From Xestospongia muta (taxonomy: Eukaryota; Porifera; Demospongiae; Haplosclerida; Petrosiidae): DNA of 64,000 nt. Within the stretch, counting starts at the first letter, position 1; the number at the start of each line of letters is the position of its first letter. The notes under the pieces are model-generated. The model made no database searches and was not told where the DNA came from. It saw nothing but the letters and a program-made list of their open reading frames with translations. Positions 20,620 to 33,464 of the stretch are shown one piece after another. The stretch covers positions 1,803,001-1,867,000 of the forward strand of contig OY848931.1 of NCBI GenBank assembly GCA_963693285.1. The letters are read 5' to 3'. Both the position numbers and the translations under genes were made by a program.

Positions 20620-22418
20620 ATGGCCACTTTCAATTTTGTAGTTCTGCTATTTATTTTTTTACTTAGTTTGAGCAATAGCAAAAAAATACGTTATCTCACG
20701 TACACAGTAAACATAGGAGAAGGGTTCAATCTAAGGCGAGATGTATACATGAGAGCAGCCAGTTTGGTACGAAACCTCAGACAATCTACTAACCAAGATT
20801 GGATTTTAGTATTACCTCCATGGCCTCATCTGTACCACTGGAAATCCGATGTCTATCAACATTGGTTACCATGGAAACAATTCTTTGATCTATCTAGTCT
20901 TAATAAATACGTACCCTGTATTGAGTATGATGAATACATACACAGGGAAGGCCATATTATTGATGAAGTATGTAATTTGTGATGTTACTATCATAGCTTT
21001 GGTCTTTTCCAGATTCTAGGACTTCAGAATTTAAAAGATGGTTTTAAAAATGGAGGCCATTGGGTAGAGAAGGTTATTGAAGAACCTTGTCGTGAAGGAG
21101 TTTTCTACAATCGAGGAGAAGATGACCTTTGGGAGGGAGAATTCTTTGGTAGAGATGAAGTCCGTGCTAAAAAATTGACGTGTTTATCAGTACAAGGACG
21201 AACGTCAGTTATGAAGTCTGAGTTAATTAAAAGAAGTAAAAAGTCAAAGTAACAATAATATAATTATATTATCATATACACTAATAATTTTTTATTATAT
21301 TAGGTCCTTTTTAATTCTGCGCTTTGAGCATCTATTACATGATGAGTTTGGCAGTCTAGATTACTGGAAAGTAAGTCTTTATTTGAAGTACTGTATTGAA
21401 CTTGCTGGATCACTGGATCACTACATCTCTCCCTCTAGGCTCGTGGCAGTATGGTTTATGCCAAACATCTTTGTAGTGTTGGAAACCAATATATGATACA
21501 AGCTCTTAATTATGATCCAGGTGATGGAGATGGGCGGGGCCAACCTAATGGAGGTGGAGGAAAGTACTTAGCAGTGCACTTGCGTAGACAAGATTATCAG
21601 CGCTCTAAACCAAATATAGTACCTTCATTAGAGGGTGCAGCTAGTCAAATAAAACAATTAAAGAAAGAACAAAAGCTTGACGATGTCTTTATCTGCACAG
21701 ATGCTCCCGAATCAGGTATTGATCATAATGTGTATATTAACCATTAGAATTCTAATAGACTGGTTTGAGTAGTGGGCCATTAGTATGAAAGAAAAGGAGG
21801 TTATATAATTTATGTTGAGGCTAAGCCTTGCATTAACAGCCTAGATCAAGTGGGCATGGTTTAAAAGAAAAGGTAGTTATGTTGAGGCTACATTAAATGC
21901 TTTACTACAAACAAGAAACAATACACTTAATTTGCTTTCATTGCAAGCTCTCAGTTATCTAAGTTGGTACGTGGTAGTAGCAGTTATGTAATATCAAAGA
22001 TTGCAGGTTCAAATTTAGCAGTGTCATATTTTCCTTAATTTGATACATTCCTTCTATTCAGATAAGCTCAAGCTACAGAAACTCATAGGAGGTAAAGTGG
22101 TTTGGTTTGATCCAGCTAATTCAAATAAATATGGTGATGGAGGTGTATCCATTATAGATCAGTGGATCGCAGGTCATGCACAGTTAAGTGGTCATGTGAT
22201 GATCACATGACTATCACATTGTTAGGTATTTTGTAGGTACAATTGACTCCACCTTCTCATATCGTATACGTGAAGATCGTCAATTTATGGGTTTCTCAGT
22301 TGAGAGTACTTTCAATCATCTTTGTGGTCCTCAAGATAATGAGTTTGATCCTCATAGTTGTACCCCACCTTCAAAATGGCTCATTGTAGAAGAAGCAAAA
22401 AGACATAATGAACTATAG
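20620..22418 (+). CDS. POFUT2: GDP-fucose protein O-fucosyltransferase 2
   Basis: ER enzyme (GT68) that adds O-fucose to folded thrombospondin type 1 repeats. Seven or so exons give about 430 residues. A hydrophobic signal sequence (about residues 3-20: FVVLLFIFLLSLS) is followed by RYLTYTVNIGEGFNLRRD, which holds the substrate-binding loop. Next are WILVLPPWPHLYHW, PWKQFFDLSSLNKYVP, LSVQGRTS, the GDP-fucose motif YLAVHLRRQDYQR, VFICTDAPES, GDGGVSIIDQWI and FVGTIDSTFSYRIREDR. All follow the animal POFUT2 order. The last exon ends RHNEL with the stop at 22416-22418. That terminus looks like a KDEL-type ER retrieval signal. The intron at about 21716-22061 contains a tRNA-like remnant. Identification is secure. 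Confidence 0.95.
21945..22022 (+). mobile_element. tRNA-like remnant, possible SINE head, in a POFUT2 intron
   Basis: TATCTAAGTTGGTAC (21956-21970) resembles a tRNA A box (TAGCTCAGTTGGTAG). GGTTCAAATTT (22006-22016), 50 bases later, resembles a B box (GGTTCGAATCC). Stems are poorly paired, so a working tRNA is unlikely. A tRNA pseudogene or the 5' end of a tRNA-derived SINE fits better. Low confidence. Confidence 0.35.
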
Positions 22419-22844
22419 AGACTTAAATAAGCAACTTTTAGAGGACCTAAGATATAATGAACTGTTTTGAACTATCAACTATGGGGACTTTATTTATTTG
22501 ACTATGAGGTTATTTTAACGATCATGTTCCAATTTGTACGGATTTGACAACAGTGTGTACAAGAGAAATAGTTCTGTATTGTCCACTATATAATACAATA
22601 TGGTATTATGTGTGTGTTCAATAACATCGATGATACATAAGCTTGCCATATTTGTCTTCGACAATGTAATAATATATCAATAACAAGGAAAAGGAAAGAC
22701 AAACAGAATGCAATTATACAAGTATTTATCAATAATTTGACATAAATTACAAACAGTTGCACACAAACATCATAATAGTTTGGTGTAGAAATCAAAGTAA
22801 TATCTTACATGTATCAAGCAGTTGTATTTTCTTAAACATAGCTA
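22419..22844. other. Intergenic, tail-to-tail POFUT2 / FYCO1
   Basis: 426 bp of AT-rich sequence that should contain both 3' UTRs. No ORF of note, repeat or RNA-like structure was seen. Confidence 0.55.
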
Positions 22845-24893
22845 CTATGGCAGTTTCTTCCACACTTTATAACTTAATAAACGACCAGAATATCTAGAGT
22901 AGGAGTCATTATTACACAGTAATATTATGTGGTGACTTACTTGGAATGAGCATTGCTAAATACTAATGTATAAACACCAGCTTTTTGTGCAACATATTCA
23001 CCAGTTAGTACTGTTTTGTGAGACATAACTCGCCTCAATGGAAGTACCTAAAGGAACAATATGTTCAACTACTCTCCATAATATAATCAATGATCAATTG
23101 TAAAATGCTTAATGTTGTGACAACATACAATTACATTTCGTATCATATTGGAAGTATGCATTCTTTAACTTTACAAGTCACTCTCTTTCATACCTCCATT
23201 GAAATCTCATCTCCTTCCCTCTCCTGATATTTTAAGCCCACAGCAATCCCTTTGGGTTGTGAACTGAACTGCCATGACACAACAGTCCTTGGAGTCTCAA
23301 CCAATACCAGCACAGAATGGACACCCCCACCTTCTACCTCCTTATCAGTGACCTCTTGCATATCCAAATTTGTAGGACTCATTTGGTTTGATCCTCTACG
23401 ATAATCCCCCGCTTCTTCTTCTAATCCATTGACAGTACTGGACTCCAGACTTGCTAGTTTAGCACGTAAAGCATGAACATCTAGACGAGAATTTCCATGA
23501 TTGTCTTGTCCAATTGGAAAGCTTTCACCTTTCGGCATCGTTTCAATGACACAGAACTCATCGTCAGGGTCCACAGTTGTGGTATCAGTGGATGTCACTG
23601 TGTAGGTTGTTGTGGGATCTAGATCAAGCTGAGCATTGTGAAGAGGTTCTACACTGTACTCAGCAGAGTTCTCAAAAGAGCTTCTCTGGCTAGGTTCTTT
23701 TTTAGGGCGTGTCAGTTCTTTAAGATGTTGTAACAAGGACTCGTCTGAGCCATCTAAAGGAGAGAGATGAAGGAGGCTACTATCTGAGAGAGGGACCCCA
23801 CCAGGAAATGGATTAATATTAGTTGACATTCCTTCCCCAGATGGCAAAGGTACATCAAGATCTGAGAAAGAAGATTGAATAGCTGTGGATTCTTCTATTA
23901 ATGTATTGACAAGAGATGAGGCTTGGGGTGTTCTTAGCGACTGGATTCTATTGTAACAGCTTTCACAAACACGCACTGGATCCCTACAATAAAGATATAC
24001 TTATTAAATGCACTGTACTAATTTTCTTAAAACTATGATCAAATAATTGAAATATTATTATTTAAGATTCTCAACACAATTGTCATGAACAGCACTAAGA
24101 CGTAGTACAATGCTATCAAAAAATGCTTCAAAAAGGCTTTACCTTATTTAACTGAAAAAGAGTTGTAACCAGTATTAACCACTCCAAGTAGGTTAATATA
24201 AATATGGTACATGTCAATTCAAAGGACAAACTGTGGATACAACCTAGCTTTGTTATTGAATAACACTTTGCCTTGAGCTAATATCTCTACTTTCAGTAAG
24301 TATATAAAGTGTTCATTTTAATTAAGACAGTCCCATACAATCTAACCTAAAAGGCAATTTTCATAAAAATTCTTATTAATACTACACATTTGTAACAAAT
24401 GTATCACATGTGTCACACATATATCACACATGTGTTATGCATGTATCACACACATATCACACATGTGTTATGCATGTATCACACATATATCACACATGTG
24501 TTATGCATGTATCACACACATATCCCACATGTGTCATGTATGTATCACATATATATCACACATGTGTCATGTATATATCACACATACATCACACATGTGT
24601 TATGCATGTATCACACATGTATTTTTAGTAAACTTACTTGTTTGATGGTAACTGAGCTTTATGACTACAACATGTTGTACAATATACTTTTCCACAAGAT
24701 CGACAGTGGTGCTGGATGAAAAGATTGAACTCAACTATATTGAGCTAATAGATATACCTTTCTGTTAAATATTGTAAACAGTGTTTTACATCCCATACAC
24801 TCAGTTATATCTCTACTATCTAACCATATCCCTTTTGCTACTTGTTCTTGTTCTAATTCATCTGCATGTTGCCACAAATTAACTTTCTGTCTG

Positions 24894-24957
<64 letters not shown>

Positions 24958-25016
24958 AGGGAGGGGGAGAGGGAGAGGGAGAGGGAGAGGGAGAGGGAGA
25001 GGGAGAGGGAGAGGGA

Positions 25017-25059
<43 letters not shown>

Positions 25060-25062
25060 GGA

Positions 25063-25110
<48 letters not shown>

Positions 25111-28100
25111 TCCACTACATAATCAATCAATACTACATACTGTAAGAGCTTTTGAAGAACTTTCCGAAGGTAATCATTTTCTTCTGATAACTTTCTAACT
25201 TGGTTATTCAAACGTTGTGCATCTTTCATCAACCTCTCTCTCTGGTCATCCCAATCTCTTTGCAGACGTAGAGACTCCTCTCTGACAGCATCTCGATTTA
25301 AAGTTTTCTAGAGAAGTTGGTTAGTTTGTGTGACTGCACACATGAGGATCTTACCTCTGTAAGCTGTTCATTTAAAGAGCGAACCTCTTCCTGTAATCCT
25401 TGAGAGCGTGTGTTAGCAATAGCAAGCTGTTGTTGCAGTTCTTGATTCAACTCTTCTTTCTGATAAAGAGCACCTCGAGCATGTGTTACTTGATCTGACA
25501 ATTGCTGCACTTGTTCCTTTAACTCAACCAACAGTGAGTCCTTTTTCAGAGAGGCCTAGAGAGAGAAATTATTCTTGTAATATTTGTGGGTTGACACTCA
25601 GGTTGGAAAGCAAACACACCAATTTATTCTGGTCAACAAATGTTCACAGCTGTGTGTACCATAACTGACCTCATTGGTTTGTTGTAGTTGAATGTTAGCA
25701 GTACTTAGTTGAAACCTCAGTGAAGCTGTCTCCTGTTCTACTAGTCCATGCATTGATTTCACTTCTTCTCGAATCATATCTCTCTCTCTTTCTGTTTCGT
25801 AGTGGTCACCTAAACTTGAGGCTAGCTCTTCTTTCAATCTTTCTATTTCATTTGTATGAGATAACTTTAACTTGTCTAGTTGTGTTTGAAGCTGGTTCAG
25901 TTCTTCTTCTCTCTCATTTTTCTCAACTGCAACAGTTTCTATCTCTTGCTGGAGAACCTCTAGTTGTGATTTTCTCTCCCTATCTTCCCTTGCTTGTCTC
26001 TCTTCCAAGAAAGTAACACTTTTAGCCAAGACACTTTTTGACTCACATTCTTGAGCAACTTGTAATAGGAGGTGTGAATTAGCAGAAGTAACAGCAGCTA
26101 AAGTATGATATGTATTTGCTAAGTCTTGTTCAAGTTGTACTATCTGAGGTCGATAACTTTGATTTGTGGCCACTTGTAATTTAGAATTCTCCTTGCGTAA
26201 TTGTGTGGTCAAAGCTTGGAGACCTGAGATCTATGAAATACAGTAGTATGTCATAATGTTACATACACATGCAATACCTCTTCTCTTTGCTCTATTACTT
26301 GTGACCATAACTTGGTTTTTTCTTCTTTGATAACTTGGAGCTGTAGACTAGAGCTAGCTAACTCATCTTCTTTTGATTCAAGCTCCTCCCGTAATTTCTC
26401 CTGTTTCTCTGCCTCCATTTTTAACTTAGTCTCCATCTCAACGACCTGGTCTTTTAACTGATGAATAAGTCTCTTACGCTTGTCATTGTTTTTTGTGACA
26501 TCATTTGACATGGTAGAAACATAATCTTTGAGTAAAGACAGACCAGATGTGATGTCATCAAGTTGTTTGACCTTTAAAGCAGGAAGATTGGAGAGATGAC
26601 TGTAACCTTCAAACTCGTCAACTAGTAAAGTCCGTATTTCTTCAAGTAAAGAGCTCACAAGAGCAAGATCAAAAGGTATTTCTTGTTTAGCAAATATCTC
26701 ACTAGGTTCCTCTTCAATAGCTCTCTCTAACTTGTACTAAAATGGATCAATGGATGAATAGATGGATAGAAGGATGGATGGATGGATAGAAAGATGAATG
26801 GATGGATAGATAGAAGGATGGATAGAAAGATGAATGGATGGATAGAAGGATGAATGGATGGATAGAAGGATGGATGGATAGATAGATGAATGGATGGATA
26901 GAGAATGGATGGATAGATAGATGAATGGATAGATAGATGAATGGATGGATAGAGAATGGATGGATAGATAAATGAATGGATGGATAGAGGATGGATGGAT
27001 GATACATTCTACAAACCTCTTGTGTAGTTCCTTTATCAATAGATTTTGCATCTCTCATCTTCAATGCTTTCAATATACCAGACATAGAGCTATTGCTTTT
27101 CTGTGGTTGATGATCAGGACTAGCTTTAGTAAATGATTTCCTGATGTATTTGTAAGAAGATAACATTGAAATAATAGAGTTAATTAACTCACTGTACAAA
27201 AGAAGGCCAAGTCTCGTCCAAATCTAGTCCATCCACTGGAAGATCAAAGGTTACTTCAGAAAGATCATAGAGTGCACTAATGAGTCTTTGCTCGAGGGGT
27301 GGAGTCAGTAAGATACTACTGGGAAAGTACCAATCCCTACAGAGAATAATAATAGTTTAGATATGACAGATGAGAACAAATGATAACAAAATGATTTACA
27401 TAATCTATTTATTTTAATTTTAATTTCTAATTTTAATGAAACTTTCTCTTTACTTTGTCTTTTTTGATTTACTGAGTGAGTTTTGAATGCAGTCTGCCAG
27501 TAACTGCTCACTTAAACAAAAACGAATAAGTGCCCGGCCTTTTCCTTGGCCACTGACCAGCTGTATAGACAGATAATACACTCACGTACATTTGGAAATC
27601 TTTGTGCATGCCAGGATATTTATAGTACATCTCAGTATATTCCTGTACCTCAGTTAGTGCTTGGACCTTCTTGATTACTTGGTCTAAGGATTTAAGACCG
27701 TCAACATTTTCTATGAGATAGTGATAATAGTCTTTTTTCTCTCCCCAGAAAGTAACCTTTTCTGTGAGAAGAATCTGTTATTGCACACATTTTCATAATA
27801 ATAAAAAAACTGACCTTTTTGTCCATGTCGAAGGATGGCCTCTAAACTACGACAAAATCGTGCCACTTCTATTGTGTTATCATTGAGTGGTGAACTTTGT
27901 TTGTTGTATACTGTCTTCAAACGGTCCACTACAGCTATTTTTAAGCAATATGATGGTTGTCATGACAATAACACCATTGAATACCTTCCAGTTCTCTAAT
28001 GAGATCTTCTCCATTTGCAAGCTCAATAACTTGCGTTTCTTCTCGGCCTCCTGATCCAGCTCCTCCTCCAGCAGTCCCATTGCTGCTTTCTTGACCAGAG

Positions 28101-28147
28101 AATCGAATGAGATCATTCATGGTGTCTTGTTCTCCTGACAGTAACAA
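22845..28147 (-). CDS. FYCO1: FYVE and coiled-coil domain autophagy adaptor (FYCO1)
   Basis: Adaptor linking autophagosomes and late endosomes to kinesin transport. Reading right to left: a RUN domain over roughly the first 225 residues ([47 protein letters not shown]); a long coiled coil (exons about 26640-25140); a FYVE finger ([20 protein letters not shown], then CTTCC and RVCESCY; about 24790-23940); a disordered Ser/Thr-rich region; an LIR-like [10 protein letters not shown]; and a C-terminal GOLD domain ([33 protein letters not shown]). The last exon ends KKLP with the stop at 22847-22845. This domain order is specific to FYCO1, though the coiled coil is shorter than in vertebrates. The start is ATG at 28147 (MLLSGEQD) or 28120 (MNDLIRF); splicing into VVDRLKT fixes the frame. 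Introns hold a (TC)n array, a 33-bp minisatellite and an ATCC array. Confidence 0.93.
24399..24620. repeat. 33-bp minisatellite rich in ACATGT palindromes (FYCO1 intron)
   Basis: About six imperfect units of 33 bp built from ATCACACATGTGTTATGCAT-like sequence. Because 33 is a multiple of three and stops are absent, several frames stay open as periodic Tyr-His-Thr-Cys peptides, which are artefacts. It lies in the intron between the exon holding the FYVE C-terminal cysteines and the previous exon. Confidence 0.9.
24897..25109 (-). repeat. (TC)n/(CCCTCT)n array at a FYCO1 3' splice site
   Basis: Read on the minus (sense) strand this is a pyrimidine array of TC units with an inner block of CCCTCT hexamers (about 24950-25020). 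It ends CTCCCTCCAG just before the exon encoding [15 protein letters not shown]. It therefore acts as an expanded polypyrimidine tract. Confidence 0.95.
26745..27003 (-). repeat. (ATCC)n-type tetranucleotide array in a FYCO1 intron
   Basis: About 260 bp of imperfect GGAT/GATA/GAAT units on the plus strand, i.e. ATCC/TATC on the sense strand, reaching to within a few bases of the acceptor TTTTAG before the exon [11 protein letters not shown]. Confidence 0.93.
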
Positions 28148-28338
28148 GAAAAGGAGGAGTGGGTGTGGTTTGCTTTAGGCTTATTAGTTAATTAAGCAGT
28201 TGTTAATTAATTAATTAGAAGGTGTGGTAACCAGCACAAATCCTCTGTTATGTTATGCAGTTTCTGAACAAGACAGAGGCAAGTCGTTCTTGTTATTTCA
28301 ACAGATGACTGTGTTGAATTAGTTCACGAAATACCATC
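28148..28338. promoter_or_regulatory. Divergent promoter region, FYCO1 / WDR37
   Basis: 191 bp between opposing start codons. It includes an AT-rich block with repeated TTAATTAA words (about 28185-28215), a possible homeodomain-type cluster. No TATA box stands out. Confidence 0.4.
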
Positions 28339-30517
28339 ATGTCACTTAAAAAGAAGTCAAATAAAAAGAGCAGCAACCAACAGAGTCTGGCTGCTAGTGG
28401 AGGTAATTCAGTAAACAACAAAGGGAGTGGAACATCATTGCCAGAAGGTTCTCGAACTCGTCTACTGGAACTATTTTCAATGATTGAGAAAGAATTTGAA
28501 ACACTGCATGCAGAAAACGCAGCATGTAAGTTTAATGTACTACATGATGCTGCAATACATCATGTTAACATATGTTATTATTGTCTAATTCTTATTAGTG
28601 ACAGGGATACCCTCATTGTTAAGTTAATAGTCTTATTGAGTTTTCCCAGCACTAAATAACTATAGATTTGGACTATAGTCATGGCTAGTGCCCAGATATC
28701 AATGGTTCCCACGTCAATGAACTGTGTGTATTGGTGTTATGTCCCAATTGGATATATTAATATATTTAATTCAGTACTAATTTCTATTACTACTATTATT
28801 AATGGATTCGTACTGTATAAATCATACTCCATTTTGTATACAATATAAAATGTGGTATATTTTTTATTTGTAATAGTACATGAAAAGGTGGATTCCTTGA
28901 CCGAGCGTCTTGAACTAGTTATGAGTGAACGTACTACCAATATAGAATCATCACATCCTTTATTGACATCAAGTACTGGTAGTACTCCATCAGTATTATT
29001 ACCATCAACTGAACTACATTCTACAACACCACTTAGAAAAATTAAATCATGTAAGTTATGTCCATCCTTTATCCACCCATCAATGCAGCCATGCATCCAT
29101 TCATTCATCCATCCATCCATTCACTCATCAATCCATCCATCCATTCACTCATCAATCCATCCATCCATTCACTCATCAATCCATCCATCCATTCACTCAT
29201 CAATTCATCCATCCATTCACTCATCAATTAATCCATCCATTCACTCATTCATGGTATGTGACATGTTCTTAAAAATAAAATAGCAAGTACAAATTGTTTG
29301 CCAGTTTTAAAAGCATAGCTACATGCACACAACACCTGTTATAAAACAGCAGTTATTTTATCAAAGGTCAAAGTTTCATCTCTATATATAGTAAAATCTG
29401 TAGTACAATATTGTGTCTATCTTTACACTCAGCTACTATTTGCTGTGTAGTGCTGTTTGTCTGCCTTTGTCTAGAGTATGTATTTAATGTTACTTTATAA
29501 TCTACTATATTGTTGGAGTATGTCAATGATGTTGTTGTTATGATTGTTTGGTGTCTAATGCATGTTTTATAATTGTAAGTTTACTAAGAGAATGCTATAT
29601 AAACATTAGTTCATAGTGTGGAACAACATATTTAGAGTGTGTATGAGTTATTTGTCATCTGTGTGCTGATAATTAACCTGCTTTTGACTTGTTTTCAATA
29701 TATTTTTATTGTATTTTAGAATAAACAAATTATTTATAATTAACTATTGGCTAATTAAGACAATCTTTTAAAAGGACATTAGTGAATGTATTGTTATATG
29801 AATTTTTGCTGTTATCAACTTGTAGTCTTTACAGGATAAAATTGAAATAATTTATATTTTTAATATACTATTACTTTGTTCAGTTCTTGTAAACAAATTA
29901 TGGGATGTACTAATAATTTAGAGTTATCACTCACAACAGCTGTCTCCACTTGTGTTTACTCCAGTTTAGTTCAATATATACCGTATCATTTTCTTACACT
30001 GTATTTCAGGGGAATACACTGAGATAAAGTACCACTGGTATCTACTGTAAACTTATCTCACATACTTCATGTACTATGGAGTCTATAGCCTTGCAAGGGA
30101 GGTAGGAATGTGTAGCTACCAGTCAGCATTGAGCAAAAAGTCTGTTCTTCCTTTGCAAGTCTATGGGCTCCTGATGTACTACAATAGAACTATGTTGTCA
30201 TGTGATGTACATGTGGAAGTCATGTTTTGACACACTTGTTTTTTCCCTCTTTTTAAAAACAATATTTTTAGTTTTGGGCAGCGAAAGAGTTAGTAATGCT
30301 TTAGTTAAGTGTGTTTCAATTCTGTAATTATAGAACATTTATGAATTGACAAATTATCTACTTTTAATGTTCTATTATTAAACATAATAACTTGTGTAAT
30401 AAACAACTCTTTAGTGTGTGTTTATTTTCTATTAGCTGGAACAACTATCACTAAGAAGTTAATGCCTGGCTCAAAAAAAGTTAGTCCTTAGATATTTTGT
30501 TGTTTAAGAAGTATTCG

Positions 30518-30571
<54 letters not shown>

Positions 30572-31331
30572 GGCTAGTACAAACCTCAAGCAGTTGTCAC
30601 CAGGATGTTCCTACAATTGTAGTTATTATGGACACAAAGATGGAGTATGGCATGTGTCTTNNNNNNNNNNNNNNNNNNNNNNNNNNNNNNNNNNNNNNNN
30701 NNNNNNNNNNNNNNNNNNNNNNNNNNNNNNNNNNNNNNNNNNNNNNNNNNNNNNNNNNNNNNNNNNNNNNNNNNNNNNNNNNNNNNNNNNNNNNNNNNNN
30801 NNNNNNNNNNNNNNNNNNNNNNNNNNNNNNNNNNNNNNNNNNNNNNNNNNNNNNNNNNNNGTCAAGGCTATTATTGGATCAGCTTCGGCTGGTTAGTCAC
30901 ATGTTTAGTAAACATCTTGTTACATGTACTCTCATTATTCTCCCAGACAATACAGCTTGTTTATGGGACATTAATAGCAGTACATTGTTACTCAAATATA
31001 CCGGTCATACAGGATCAGGTGGGATATCACATGACTTTGTTGTCGTTACATTTAACTCAAATCTCATTTTATTTCAGTTAATTGTATTACATTTCATCCA
31101 AGTGATCCCTTAGCATGTACAGGTAATGTAATGTTATTGCATGTAAGTTGTGTAACATAAACCGGTTTATGTAGCCTCGGGAGATGGGTCTGCCCATATA
31201 TGGAAGTCATCCAGTTAATTCAACAGACAGACAGGTAATTAAAGAGTAATACTTGGTATTCATTCTTGTATTTTTCTCTTCCTTTCCTCTTGTCTTCATT
31301 TTGTTTTCTTTCTTCCTTCTCTCTCTCTCTC

Positions 31332-31396
<65 letters not shown>

Positions 31397-31449
31397 CTCT
31401 CTCTCTCATCTCCTCTCTCTCTCCTCTCTCTCCTCCTCTCTCTCCTCTC

Positions 31450-31495
<46 letters not shown>

Positions 31496-32888
31496 TCTCC
31501 TCCTCCCTCTCTCCTTTTCTAGTATACAAAACATGATTCTTCTGGTGAAGATAAAAGTGCATTTTCAGATGAGGAGACATTAGATGTTAGCTCTTATGAT
31601 GTCACAAGTACACTCAAGACACCTCTGTTAGTCCTTGGAGAACATACTGGTAAGTTATTATAAAAGGACAATCTCCTATTTAATAGAGACAATGCTGGTC
31701 CATTTTGTAAATGTTTGTTTGTAATTGTGTTTGTCTAAGCTTTAAATTGCCCTTTAATTACTAAGTACATGGTTACCATAGCAACCATATATCTGTTATT
31801 GCTCTATGATGTGAACTAATTATATATTCTACTCTAATAGTCTATACTCATTTGGTGTAACATAACTCCACCCAGTTATTAATTGGATGTTATTGGATAT
31901 TCTAATTTAAACCATAGAGGGATGATTGCTAAATTTAAATTCTGTTTTAAAGTAATTAAAGAATTCCTTGGTGAAAACATATCTATTGCTTGGTATTCAT
32001 CAGCTCACAAATAATTTGTACACAATTATAATACGAAGAGCATTTTAAGTGAAGTCGTTTTGTTATTTTGTGATAGTATGATCAGAATTTATTGCTAGTA
32101 GTATGTTCATTATGAATGTTCTCTCTCTCTTTGCAGGTCCTGTGATGGCATGTGACTGGATGTCTGAAGGTAATCAGCTGGTCACTGCCTCTTGGGATCA
32201 CACTGCTCGACTTTGGGATGCACAAACTGGTTCTACAATACACATATTAAGAGGTGGGTGTGGTTTTATATTTAAACCACACACTAATTTATCACATACA
32301 TCTCAATGGTAATGTTCTGTTTTGTTTGATTCATCTCGGCCTAACAATGAGAATTGTCTGTTAAAAATGTCTAAACGTGAAGTTTTTAGATAATGCAAGT
32401 TTATAATACCACTGTTTTATGGACACACATAATAATTCCATTGTACAGCTGTTATATTTAGTGGTACATCAATTGTTATGCATTCCTCAAGTGTGATATG
32501 CCACGTAGCACCAAATTAGAATATTAAAAGTAGCAATTTTAAAAGTCCAGTTTATTTCTTTTTGATAATACCATGAAAAGTTAAAATTCCATAAATATAT
32601 ATATTTTTAAACTTTTAAAGAAATGTGTTGTCTAGAGTAAAGGTGTCACAATATTGTATTCCTTTGTATTTAAATAGCGATAATTAAAAGTTCATTATAT
32701 CATACACAGGGTTAACTATAAAAACTGTATTTTTGAATTTAGGAGCACTTAATTTATGTATAATTCCAATAAGTTAGCCATATTGAAACACTTTATTTCT
32801 GTTACCTGTTTTGTTCTTATAAAAAGGGGAGTATTCAAACCTTAAACCCTATAAATTTATGCTCATTTCAAGCTTGCAAAATAGTTTA

Positions 32889-32948
<60 letters not shown>

Positions 32949-33366
32949 ACTCACTCTCGCTAGGTCATGATGAAGAACTGACTCATATCTGTACTCATCC
33001 TACTCAAAATCTTGTAGTCACCTCCTCTCGAGATACCACATTTAGATTATGGGATTTCAGAGCTCCTCCTATTCACTCTGTCAATGTATTTCAAGGCCAC
33101 TCAAAGTATTGCATCATTGTGACATCACTTTAACTTACTAATGATGAAATTATTATGCAACAATAATTAATTGATTAATAAGTGAAAATTAATTGCTATA
33201 ATCATTTATATTTTACAGTATATAGTTTCACATGGTGTTAATATGATCTATTGTTTGTTACAGAGCTGTTAGTTCAGCTGTCTTTAGTCTGGAGGATAAT
33301 GTTATAAGTGCCTCAGATGACCACACTGTGAAAGTATGTCCTCTCCCACTTTCTGCTGTGACTACT

Positions 33367-33464
<98 letters not shown>

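Noticed and set aside
24399..24720. CRISPR-like regular repeats
   Set aside because: Units are contiguous and 33 bp with no unique spacers; the genome is eukaryotic. It is a minisatellite.
24866..25232. Long Arg-Glu or Ser-Leu repeat reading frames on both strands
   Set aside because: They are translations of the (GA/TC)n array in a FYCO1 intron. The same applies to frames at about 2794-3066, 9035-9217 and 31253-31583.
26737..27199. Ser-Ile-His-Pro repeat protein
   Set aside because: Translation of an ATCC tetranucleotide array. It lies in an intron, and FYCO1 splice sites flank it.
28852..29283. ORF extending the WDR37 exon into His/Pro/Ser repeats
   Set aside because: The real exon ends at the GTAAGT donor after LRKIKS; the rest is an intronic ATCC array.
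30594..31113. ORFs spanning the N gap
   Set aside because: Unknown bases were read as open codons; the frames either side are not proven to be continuous.
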